From Colletotrichum lupini (taxonomy: Eukaryota; Ascomycota; Sordariomycetes; Glomerellales; Glomerellaceae): a stretch of 64,000 bases of DNA. The stretch spans positions 7,068,001 to 7,132,000 of the forward strand of contig NC_064675.1 of assembly GCF_023278565.1 (NCBI RefSeq). Reading direction: 5' to 3'. The first letter of the stretch is position 1, and each line of letters begins with the position of its first letter. The position numbers were made by a program, and so were the translations under genes. The notes beneath the pieces are model-generated. The model did no database searches. It was not told where the DNA came from and saw only the letters and a program-made list of their open reading frames with translations. Shown piece by piece: positions 35,122 to 47,100 of this stretch.

Positions 35122-35956
35122 CGGGGGGCAAGGGAGGATAAAGAATATGACCGAGTGAGTGAACATAGAAAGTTAAAGAACAAAGGGGCGAACAACACGG
35201 GTGTGGAACATGCAGGAAAAGATCGAAGAGCTTGGGTACCTAAACCTAAATTCGTCTCCAGTAGTTTGAAAAATCTCTGATAAAAGGAGGCCAATGTCCT
35301 CGATTGTTGATTCATGTCAGATAGAAGGCGGATGTCCTCATGTGTTTCTTGAGCGTGACATTGCTGAGCCTCGTCTCTGAACGCTCCGACCTTAGTTCTG
35401 ACGTTCTCGATACCTTTCTGGAGATCTTCTTGGTATGTTCCCTGCTTGAGCCAAGCATGGGTCACATTTTCTAGATGATTACTTAGTTAGTGAGTCATAG
35501 CCTGCTTAGGAAAGAGCATTGTTGATTAGTATCTGGCAATCGGAAAACAACCTACTGAGCCTGCTGTTGAGAAAGAACTGCATCACATGAGTGAGTGCCT
35601 CTAGAACGGCTTGAAACAACTCAAAGCTTCTTTTGTCAAGACGGTGGCCTCCCATTTTCCGATACATTGCCATGTACTGTCTTGAACTTTCCATCATATC
35701 TGGAATTTGTGCCAAGAATTCGAAGATGATCTCCGGGGTGTTAGAGTAGGTCGAGGCAGCCTGATCTATCGTTAACATAGGGCTTTCCTTGCGTACGTCA
35801 CCGAAAACATAAGGTAAGGCATACTCCGATGAAAAGCTTGAATACTCCACAGATACTGATCAAAAAAACGCGTAAGTGCAAATTTGCATGAAGTCGACGG
35901 GAGTGGCTAATGTCGACGTACCTTGCCCCGTAATCTCCCATCGGCAACAAACTTAA

Positions 35957-36161
35957 TATCGGATTGGAAGTCCAATTCGACCGCGGCATATAGCCGACTG
36001 CGCAGGGGCTAATTAGGGGCCCTATTTACGATTATCGTAGCTAGCCTAACCTATAGTTAGAACCTCCTTTTTATACTTACTACGTAGATATTTATATAGT
36101 TTAATTAATCTCTTCGTTAACTACGGTTCGAACTAACTACCCTATAATAAGGATACTAATA
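35957..36161 (+). repeat. 5' LTR of Copia element A
   Basis: 205 bp, starting TATCGG (from TGTCGG by G-to-A) and ending ACTAATA (from ACTAACA by C-to-T). The sampled differences from the partner at 49977 are transitions. Confidence 0.9.
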
Positions 36162-37241
36162 CTAATTAATAATTAAATTCTATTATTATAAATTAGTAAG
36201 GTATCTCGCTATATAGAAGAAACGACTTCTTAATACTATATAAGATAGGAGATTTATACTAATTAACCTTATAGAAATAAATAAAAAAGGAGGTAATTCT
36301 TAAATACCGCACGGAATTAAGTAATCGTAGTCCTTTATTACTTACGAGAGGTCGACGTTTACTATATTAAACTACGTTAATTAATAAAACTGCTTGAGTA
36401 ACTAGCCTTTTACTATCGCCCCTAATAGCTTTTTTATTAAATAACTTTTCCGCAGCCGGCCCGCGATTAAAAATTAACTAGTTAAATTAAAAAAAAGAAA
36501 TACTTACGTAACGACTACTTACCTAATTAATTAGCGCAACGAACGAGCTTAATAATATAATATAAAAAAGCATTATATAATTAAAAAAAGGGATCTCTAA
36601 ACGTAAATATTTTTACTTAGTAGCGAAGGTAACCCTTTAGGAGTTATTAAGCTAAGAGATTTATAATATATAAAAAAGTCTATTACTACGAGGATCTTAT
36701 AAATATAAGTTTAAGCCCGCAATTTAAATAACCTTTTCGTAGCTCCCTTAACTACCCCCCGGGTATTACTTAAGAATATAATATAAGGGACGGTTTAATA
36801 AGGGAGGAGGGGATTTAGAAGTTTTAATAATATCGAGTTAAGAGTATTACGGATCTTAGAAATTAACTTAAAAAAAAAATAGCTACCCTAAAGTAGTCCT
36901 GCGACCTCCCGCTAGAGTTATTATTAACTTAAAAAAAGGCTAAAAAAACAAGGATTTAAAAAGAAAAAAAAAGAATCCTTTAAAAGGCCGCTTAAGGGCT
37001 TCTTTTTATACTAGCTCCCGGTACGAGATTACTAATTTTAAGAAATTAACTAAGTAATAAAAAGGATTGCTAGTAAGTAATAATTACCTAACCGTAATTA
37101 AGTTATAAAAAAAACTGCTTAAAAAATATAAAATAAGGTATTAAGAGGCCGTAAAAAATAAAATCTCTAAAATATCTAACCTTATTACGTACGAGTAATA
37201 AATAAGTATTTTTAGTAAGTTTTTAAAATTTACGATCTTAT

Positions 37242-37443
37242 TGTCGGATTAGAAGTCTAATTCGACCGCGGTATATAGCCGACTACGCAGGGGCTAATTA
37301 GGGGCCCTATTTACGATTATCGTAGCTAGCCTAACTTACGGTTAGAACCTCCTTTTTATACCTACGCAAATATCTAAATAGTTTAATTAATCTCTTCGTT
37401 AACTACGGTTCGAACTAACTACCCTATAATAGGGATACTAATA
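37242..37443 (+). repeat. 5' LTR of Copia element B
   Basis: 202 bp, the best-preserved upstream end in the window (TGTCGG intact). It lacks the three bases TAC found in the A and C LTRs near the CCTACTACGCA segment. Confidence 0.9.
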
Positions 37444-40400
37444 CTAATTAGTAGTTAAATTCTACTATTGTAGATCGGTAAGGTATCTCGCTACGTAGAA
37501 AAGACGACCTCTTAATACTATACGGGATAGGAGATTCGTACTAATTAACCTTATAGAAGTAGACGAAAAAGGGGGCGATTCTCGAATACCGTACGGAATT
37601 AAGTAATCGTAGCCCTTTATTACCTACGAGAGGTCGACGTCTACTACGTTAAACTACGTTAATTAATAGAACCGCTTAAGCGACTAGTTTTTCGCCGTTA
37701 TTTTAAGTAGCCTTTTTACTAAATAACTTTTCTACGGCCGGCCCGCGATTAGAAATTAACTAGTTAAATTAGTAAAAAAAAATACCTATACGGCAACTAC
37801 CCGCCTAGTTAATTAGCGCGACGGGCGAGCTTAATAGTACGGTATAAAAGAGCACCGCGCGATTAAAAAAAGGGATCTCTAAACGTAGATATTCTTAGTT
37901 AGCGTAATAAGAAGCGTATAAGAGTTATTAAGCTAAGAGATCTACGGTATATAAAAAAAGTCTACTACTACTAAGATCTTACGGGTACGACTTTAAGCCC
38001 GCGATCTAAATAACCTCTCTATAGCTCCCTTAACTACCCCCCGAGTATTACTTAGGAATATAGTATAGGGGACGGTCTAACGAGGGAGGAGGGGATTTAG
38101 AGATCACGGAGAGCACGAGGCTTAAGAGGCTAGAAGTATACGGAAAAGCAGAAATCAGTAACTAATAAAGATCCCGAGACTAATTACTATATCGTCTTAC
38201 GGTAATATAAACGTCTACCGCTACTATTAAAAAAAGGAACTACTAAAACCTACCTTTTTATACTAAATAAAAAGGAGGATCCTAATAGGTATAATAGCTA
38301 GCGATCTAAAAAGGTAGTAGTAATCGCTAGAGAGGGTAAAAACGAGAGTAGTAATAAGACGGCGAGAGGAAGCGGGAATCTCCTAAACCCTAATAAATTC
38401 GTTAAGTAGTAAAAGCACGGATTTACTACGGCTAGCGCGCGGATTAAACATATCCCCGTTAAAATTAAATATACTAATAACCGCTAATACGGGTATAAGC
38501 TAGGGCACGACCCTTAGCGAGTCAGAGTAAAAAAAGAGAGAGCAAAACCCGATCCTAAATAAAATCCCTATCCCTTATAAATAAGTAAATATTAACCCGG
38601 ACTATTAGAGGACGTAGATATATAGAATCGCGGATTAGCTTAATAGCAAGTAAATTAACGCGGTATTAATCTATTTAACTAAGGTCTACGAGAAAAAGGG
38701 GCTATAGGGGTAACCCCTATTCTACGAGATCGTAAACGACCTTAGCTATTAACTAAACGAATAGTTCGTAAGCACAAGCCTAGGAATTATAAAAGCGGTT
38801 AATAAATTCCTCTATAAGCGAGGGGTACTACTAGCGCAATTATAATCATAAGAACCTTATAAAATCCTAATAGCGACGATTACAGAGGAGGAATTCGTAA
38901 TATAGACCTAAGCATAAGTCGATAGGGCGTACAATCGCTTTAATAAATTTAAAAAAAGGGTAAACGACCTAAATTTCCTTCCTATAATTACTAACGGCAA
39001 TCTATCGTTATAAAAGGATATATAGAGGCAAAATATAGTACTAGAAATACGATAATTAACAATTCTACCTATTTCGATCTATAACTCGTCGCCGCTACTA
39101 ATACGAAATTCAGTACTAATCGGCTAGTAAAAAAGGAAGTAAACTACCCGAAGTTACTAATAATACGTAGCGACGTAAGGATCGCATATAAATACTAAAA
39201 ATCTAATAGCGAATACGAGGTAGTTTATAGACCTTAAAAAGATCTTCTTAAAAAAGAAATTATACTCTGGGGGGAAGTATAAGGTCTTATAAAAAACCCT
39301 AACGATGTTTTATAATTATTACAAAAAAGTCAGAATTAGAGAATACTAATACTATTCGGTAGTTAATATCGTACTCGTAAGCAAAGCCTCTAATTATTAT
39401 TACAAAGCAGTACGTAATCTCAATCGAAACGACTTTCTTAGTATAATTAACGCAATCCGAAGCCGCTTTAAGACTTATAATAAGAACCTAGAGCTCCTAT
39501 TTAAGCTACGAGCGATTTCTTTTATATTTATAGCTAGGATAATAGAGGGCAAATTGCGAATAGAAATCCTCAAAGAGCTTATCGATCGAATTAATAAGCT
39601 AGCGAAAACTTAGCTAAATAAGGGGACTAATGAGCGAAAAGTCGGATATCTCTATATTATAGTCTAGCGCGTTCTAAAAACGAAAATAACTCTATACTAA
39701 GTACTCAAAAACTACGAGACGCTCTACTTAAAGCTAAGATCTAGTTTTAATATTAAAGCAAGAATACCGCGCTAAACCTACTTCTAAATATACGACGGCC
39801 CTTATTAATAATATTAGGTCGACCGAACGTATAATAAAAAAAGAAAGGAAGCTAAGTACGATAATCGCTAATAAGGAATCCTAGATTCGTTAAATAAGTA
39901 GAGATTTAACTCGCAAGCAGGGTAACGGAAAAAGCAGTATTTTATTTATAAAAAGGATAGATATTAGTTAAGTAACTACTCCGAGGAAGAGCGTACTAAA
40001 TCGTACGAATAATATAAAAAATCGAGGGTAGTAAATAGCAAAACTAGCCCTTATCGATTTAACTAATTCCTCGTTATATATAAGGGCAGATCCGGGGGTA
40101 CAGAACCTAGCGAAAATAGCTAATTTAGCGGCCTAAAGTACCCGTACTCTATAGGAGATTCGGAAAATAAAGAAGATCTTACCCCCTATACTAACGAATT
40201 AGATTACGACGAAGTCGACGATATTAACTACTCTTTTTTCGCCCCGTTAGCCTCGGGAGGATATACGAGGCTAAACGAATAAAAAGTAGTAGAAGCCCTT
40301 AATAAGCAGGCTTTTATCTACGGATAATAAGGGAAGGTCCCTTAGATAACGGATATAGAGGTGGGTAAAAAGACGAATCTAATAGCGCAGAATTCTACTC

Positions 40401-40499
40401 TCTTAATATCTAAAGAAAAGAGATAGGGTGCTAAGTAATTCTAGGGGTAGCTAGAGGGGTCCTTTTTATACTACTTAGATTACTTAAATACTAAGCTCT

Positions 40500-43400
40500 T
40501 ATAAGCATTCTACGCGAACGAAAGGTACGGCCTAGACAATTTCTATAAGATTATCCTAGATACTAGGGCATCGCAATAGTTAATAAGAGGAAAAGGGTAA
40601 TTCTAGGCGCTATAGAAAATCGCGCTAGTAACGCTTAATACGTTAATAGCGGGCATTGCGAGGATTAGCTTCGGCCTAGGTAAAGAAATCGTTACCCTAA
40701 GTACGGTAAAAGTAAAGACGTACTTCGGAACAATAACTTTCTATATCCTACTTATTAATACCCTATTTCTCTTATATCTAAAAAATATAAATCGACTAGG
40801 TATTATATTTAATAATACGAGGAACAGAATCTCTAGCCGTAAGCACTTCGAAATAGTCGAACGATAATAGGGGCACGCGTTTATAAGGCTTACTAACGAT
40901 ACGAAGTCGATTAATTACTTAATAAAAAGTAAGCTTAGACGACTATACTAGAGATTTAGCTACTCGTCGGTCGCGAGGCTATATAACCTCTTAAAGCATT
41001 TAGGTAATAATAATATCGAAATAGGGGCGCTAGAGTAGTTAACGAAAGTATATTACTAATACTAAATAAATGCGCAGAGCCTACGTAGATTTAAATTTAA
41101 ATTACGTAATAAGCTTAACTTTAATTAGGAGATCGTCGTTAATATCTTTTACTTAAATAGTCGACCGGTCCTATATATAATCGACGAGGCTATATTATTC
41201 TAAGTAGGGCAATTCCTACGGGATCTATAAGTAAAAATAGTATAGGTAGCTCTATAAAAAAGCTAGATCGATATATATTAGGGACCGCTAAACGGTATTA
41301 AAACCGACGCTAGTATTAGTTTTAAGTTAGTAGAATTTAAAAAAAATATAACGGCTTACGGTATATAGTTAAAAGTCGTACCCGTCGAAGCGCACTATAG
41401 TATTAGAAAGGTAGAAAGGGCGTATTAGTAGTTAAAAAGAGCGTTTAAAATTATTAAAGAGGAAAATCCTGATTCTAACGACGACGAATGCCTCTAGATA
41501 GTACTTAAATGCTATAACGATATTATAGGGCCTAACGGGCTTATACCGACGCTTTTAGTATTTAGAGCATATTTAAGAACGACCTTAGCCTCGCTACTAT
41601 TACTAGATATAAGCTAGCGAGCTTAAGTAGTCGAAAAAGTAATATAAGTACTGCGCGAGGTAAGCGTAAAAAGGTAAGTTAATAAGGTAATTACTATGCG
41701 CAATAGGCCCGATATAGGGGTTAATTTAGATATACTCCTAAATTCGGATATACGAGTATGGCGCGAAATTACTTAATAATAGGCTAGGCTATATAAATTA
41801 ATTTCTATCGACGAGCGTTCTTACGTAGTTGCGAGAGATCGCGACTAGCTACTTAAAGTATTAATTACGGTAGTTAGATTATATTATATAGATCTTATTG
41901 AGGTAATTTCTAGCTTATAAGAAGAAGAAGAGCTAGGAGAAGCTATATAACCCGCGGCAGAGGTATAAGAAATTATCCTTGACGAAATCGTCGTAGTAAT
42001 ATTAATAAACGACGAGGAAAAGGAAATTATTAAAAGGGCACTAATACGTTGTAGGAGACTACGATAGTAAGTACTAACGCAGTAATTTATTACTAGCGAC
42101 GAGGTAATTAATACCTTTTATATAGTAAAAGAGAAAGCCGATTTCGAGCTAGTAGTTAAACTACGTAAAGAAGGCGTAATTATAACTATTAAAAAGCCGT
42201 ATAAAGGATTAGATCTTATTAAAGTAGATACTCTGTGCGATCGAGGGGTCTATCGATTTATTTTTTACGATCTAAAAAAGTATATAAACCTCCGCATATT
42301 TAAATCGTAAATAGTTTATAAAATTAAAGGAAAAGGAATACCCTAACCGTATAAGAAGTCTAGATACGTAATTTAGGGGTACGGCGACGTTAAAAAGGCG
42401 ACGCTACTTATATAATCGCCCACTATATAGCGCTATAGCTAACGATTAATAATAGTACTAATAGTATTACTGCGGAAAAAGGGATACGAGATTTAGAGCC
42501 GTAATATTACCTAGGCATATACCCAATCGGCTATAGGGCTCATAAGGAAAATCCTAGCCTATTTACCAAAGGAAATAGCTAGTAAGTACCCAGAAGGTAC
42601 GATTATTAAAGTGCTTAAGCTACTATATAGGCTCGTAGAATCGGGTACTTATTAATAAGCCACCTACTACGATTTTTATATTAATTAATTATTAATAGTT
42701 ACCTCTACGTACGACCCGTACTTACTAGTCGCGGAGCACGAAGGTAACTAATTTAGGATCGTTAGAATATAGACCGACGATATATTAGGCCTATCTAATA
42801 TTAATTTTATAAAAAAGGAGGATAAGGAGCTCTAGAAAGCGGGCTTCGTAGCGAAGCTAAAAGAGGTCCTTATAATAAACACCCCCCTAGTATTTAACGG
42901 CGGGATTCTTATAATTAAAGGGGAAACCGTCGTCTTTTAGTAAAAGGGGTAGGGTAAGAAAATTAACCTCGTTAACCCGAACGTAACTAATATTAAGAAG
43001 CGGTATAAGGCTAAGCTTGCGCGAGGGGTATATATTACGAGTATTTATTAGCCCGAGGTAACTTTTAACTACGCTAGGGTAGCGTAAGTTATAAATCTAA
43101 CTAAACGAGACGTCGAGGTACTTAATAAGCGGCTTAAGTAGTAATAAACGAATCTCGATCGAGGTCTCGTTTACTACCCAATCGACCTTACGATTAGTAA
43201 GCTTTACGTCTTCGTTAATAGGTTATTTATAAATAATAACGACCTTACTTCGCAATTAGGGTATATTATTATCCTAGCTAACGAGAGTATAGGTAAGAGC
43301 GAATTTACTATATACGGTAATATAATCTATTACTCGTTAATTAAAAATAAGCGGGTAACGAGAAGTATACTAGCGTTGGAGGTTTATAGTATAGTTAACG

Positions 43401-43680
43401 GCGTTAACCTCTCTTACGCAATTTCAACGACGCTAAGGAAGATTACTAATAGAATTAGCCTTTTACCTATTCTAATAGTTATTTATACCGATTCTTACTC
43501 GCTATACGAATACCTTATTAAATTAGGAACGACGAAGGAAAAGAGGCTTATAATCGATATTATAGCCCTTAAGTAATCGTACGAAAGGCGCGAGATATTT
43601 AAGATCCGTTAGATTAATAATAAAAATAACCTCGCAGACGCTTTTATAAAAGTAGTACTAAATAAGGGATTAGAGTAATT
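40500..43680 (+). pseudogene. Copia polyprotein relics in element B
   Basis: Recognisable in order: a protease active-site stretch near 40545-40570 (Leu-Asp-Thr then Arg where Gly is expected); an integrase region near 41130-41230 in which the residue at the usual first catalytic Asp reads Asn, followed by a VLYIIDEA segment; a reverse transcriptase with Thr-Asp-Asp at 42773-42781; and RNase H at about 43376-43680, with TDSYSLYEYL, LGTTKEKRL and later YERREI. Gag relics lie upstream and are less certain. Stop codons throughout correspond to CAA/CAG/TGG changed by RIP. It is non-functional. Confidence 0.85.
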
Positions 43681-43836
43681 CGTAAGTAGCGGAAAAGTCA
43701 CCGTACGAATAGAAAGATAGGTTATATAAAAAGAATAGAGAAAAGGGGGAAAAGGAGACGACCTAGTAAACGGGCCCGAGGTCGAATTATACCTCTAACC
43801 GCAGCGGTTAAATCGATAAAAAAAAGAGAAAGTTAG

Positions 43837-44038
43837 TATCGGATTAGAAGTCTAATTCGACCGTAGTATATAGCCGACTGCGCAGGGGCTAATTAGGGGC
43901 CCTATTTATGATTATCGTAGCTAGCCCAACCTACGGTTAGAACCTCCTTTTTATACCTACGCAAATATCTAGATAGTTTAATTAATCTCTTCGTTAACTA
44001 CGGTTCGAACTAACTACCCTGTAATAGGGATACTAACA
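43837..44038 (+). repeat. 3' LTR of Copia element B
   Basis: 202 bp, ending intact ACTAACA. It is preceded by a purine-rich priming tract of A and G (about 43818-43836) and followed by the CTTAT target copy. Confidence 0.9.
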
Positions 44039-44199
44039 CTTATAAAAAAGAGGGCTTAACTTCGTTAATTATACTTAACGGCCTATATAGTTCTTAATAA
44101 CTTATATAGCTCCTTTATAAGCTACTCGGTATTTATTTTTAACTATTCTTATAGAATACCGCCCTAGAGGAGGTAGGTTAAAGAAGGAAGCTATTTAGA

Positions 44200-47100
44200 G
44201 ATTATAAAAAGTACGAGGCTTAAGAGGCTAGAAGTATACGGGATAGCGGAGATTAGTAACTAATAAAGATCCCGAGACTAATTACTATATCTTCTTATAG
44301 TAATATAAACGTTTATTATTACTATTATAAAAAGGAATTACTAAAACTTACCTTTTTATATTAAATAAAAAAGAGGATCTTAATAAGTATAATAGCTAGC
44401 GATTTAAAAGGGTAATAGTAATTACTAAAAATAGTAAAAACGAGAGTAGTAGCGAGACGGCGAGAAGAAGTAAGAATTTCCTAAACTTTAATAAATTCGT
44501 TAAGTAGCAAAAGCACGGATTTATTATAACTAGCGCGCGGATTAAATATATCCTTATTAAAATTAAATACGCTAATAATTACTAATACGGGTATAAGCTA
44601 AAGTACGACCCTTAGTAAGTTAAAGTAAAAAAGAAGAGGACGAAACCCGATCCTAAATAGAATCCTAATCCTTTATAAGTAAGTAAATATTAACCCGGAC
44701 TATTAGGGGATATAAATATATAAAATCGCGAATTAGCCTAACGGTAAGTAAATTAACGTAATATTAATCTATTTAACTAAGGTCTATAAAAAAAAGGGGC
44801 TATAGGGGTAACCCCTATTTTACGAGATCGTAAATAACCTTAGCTACTAACTAAATAAATAGTTCGCGAGCGTAAGCCTAAGAATTATAAAAGTAGTTAA
44901 TAAATTCTTTTATAAGCGAGGGGTATTACTAACGTAATTATAATCGCAAGAGCTATATAAAATACTAGTAACGATAATTATAAAAAAGGAATTCGTATTA
45001 TAAAACTAGGCATAGGTTAATAGAGCATATAATCGCTTTAACGAATTTAAAAAAAGGGTAAACGACCTAGATTTCCTTCTTATAATTACTAATAGAAATC
45101 TATTATTATAAAAGGATATACTAGGGTAAAATATAGTACTAGAAGTACGATAATTAATAATTCTGCCTATTTCGATTTATAACTTGTTATTACTATTAAT
45201 ACGAAATTCGGCGCCGATTAGCTAATAAAAAAGGAGGTAAACGACCCGAAGTTATTAATAATACGTAGCGACGTAGGGATCGTATATAAATACCGAAAAT
45301 CTAGTAATAAATACGAAGTAATTTATAAACTTCAAAAAGATCTTTCTAAAAGAGAAATTATACTCTAGGGGGAAATATAAGGTTTTATAAGAAACCCTAA
45401 CGATATTTTACGATTATTACGAAAAAGTCGGAATTAGGGAGTACTAGTACTATTTAGTAATTAATATTATATTCGTAAGCAAAGCCTTTAATTATTATTA
45501 CGAAGCGGTACGTAATCTTAATCGAAACGACTTTTTTAGTATAATTAATATAATCCAAAGCCGCTTCGAGACCTACGATAAGAATCTAGAGCTCCTATTT
45601 AAGTTATAAGTAATTTCTTTTATATTTATAGCTAGGATAATAGAAAGTAAATTGCGAGTAAAAATCCTCGAAGAGCTTATTAATTAAATTAATAAGCTAG
45701 CGAAAACCTAGCTAAATAAGGGGATAAATAAGCGGAAAGTCGGATATTTTTATACCGTAATCTAGCGTATATTAAAAGTAAAAAATAACCCTATACTAAG
45801 TACCTAAAAACTACGAGACGCTTTACTTAAGGCTAAGATCTAGCTTTAATATTAAAGTAAGAATGCTACGCTAAACCTACTTCTAAGTATACGACGGCCC
45901 TTATTAATAATATTAGGTTAATTAAACGTATAATAAGAAAGGAAAAGAGGCTAGATACGGTAATTATTAATAAAGAGGCCTAGATTCGTTAAATAAGTAG
46001 AGATTTAACTTATAGGTAGGGTAATAAAAGAGGTAATACTATATTTATAAAAAGGATAGATATTAGTTAAGTAACTACTCTGAAAAAGAGCGTACTAAAT
46101 CGTATAAATAATATAAAAAGTTAAGGGTAATAAATAGCAAAACTAGCCCTCGTCGGTTTAACTAATTCCTTATTATATATAAGGGTAGATCCGGGGGTAT
46201 AGAACTTAGTAACGGTAACTAAAGTAGTAGCTTAAAGTATATACCCCCTATAAGAAATTCGGAAAATAAAGAAGATCTTACTCCCTATACTAACGAATTA
46301 GATTATAATAAAATTAATAATATTAACTACTCTTTTTTTACCCCGTTAGCCTCTAGAAGATATACGAGGCTAAATAAATAGAGGGTAGTAAAAGCTCTTA
46401 ATAAGCAGGCTTTTATTTATAAATAGTAAGAGAAGGTCCCTTAGATAACGGATACAGAGGCGGCTAAAAGGGCGAATTTAATAGGGCTAAAGCTTATTTT
46501 CTTAACGATTAAGGAGAAGACGCTATCTCTCTTAATATTTAAAAAAAGGAATATAGTACTAAGTAAATCTAGGGGTAGCTAAAAGGGCCCTTTTTATACT
46601 ACTTAGATCCTTTAAATACTAAGCTTATATAAGTATTTTACGCGAGCGAAAGGTACGGCCTAAACGATTTTTATAAAATTATCCTAAATACTAAGGTATT
46701 ATAATAGTTAACTAAAAGAAAAGGGTAATTCTAAGTACTATAGAAAATCGCGCTAGTAATACTTAATACGTTAACGGCGGGTATTATAAGGATTAGTTTT
46801 AGCCTAGGTAAAGAAATCGTTACCCTAAGTATAATAAAAATAGAGATATACTTCGGAACGATAACTTTTTATATTTTACTTATTAATACCCTATTTCTCT
46901 TATATTTAAAAGATATAGATCGACTAGGTATTATATTCGATAATACGAGGAATAGAATCTCTAGTAATAAGTACTTCGAAATAGTCGAACGACGATAGGG
47001 GTATACGTTTATAAAGCTTATTAACGATACGAAGTTAATTAATTACCTAACAGAAAGTGAGCTTAGAAGACTATACTAGAGATTCGGGTACCCGTTAGTT

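Larger units (their letters stand above)
33928..35956 (-). pseudogene. STAND-like gene split by a retrotransposon: 3' part
   Basis: Minus-strand exons 35951-35922 (rest of the interrupted exon, then the target copy 35952-35956), 35855-35825, 35760-35556, 35470-35246 and 34883-33928 end at a stop. Introns are 64-85 bp except the last, 362 bp, which contains the poly-G tracts. The beginning lies 14 kb away at 50182-50720. Joined, the six exons give 1,893 bp (630 aa) with every phase consistent. The LPMGDYGASICGVFKL and IFEFLAQIP segments are typical of fungal DUF7708/STAND N-terminal helices. The C-terminal half has an LLVNGRDD loop, WFCAEHK, CPSRMMTSLVGQLLEKM and LLCIVDEIVLYET. As it stands no full protein can be made. 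A shorter one from an internal ATG is possible. Confidence 0.9.
37242..44038 (+). mobile_element. Inner Ty1/Copia element B, nested in A
   Basis: 202-bp LTRs (37242-37443 and 43837-44038) bound 6.4 kb of interior. An exact CTTAT target duplication (37237-37241 and 44039-44043) proves it inserted as a unit. The upstream LTR still begins intact TGTCGG. The interior matches A's, but B lacks a segment of about 580 bp of the leader and carries 3 fewer bases in both LTRs, so it is a subfamily and not a copy of A. Coding relics are in Copia order. It keeps more CA, TG and CG than A, so it is younger or less mutated. It is interrupted by many stops and is inactive. Confidence 0.93.

Noticed and set aside
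34904..35166. Poly-proline or poly-glycine proteins across the G runs
   Set aside because: They are translations of homopolymers inside an intron with good splice sites; removing the intron keeps the STAND-like gene in phase.
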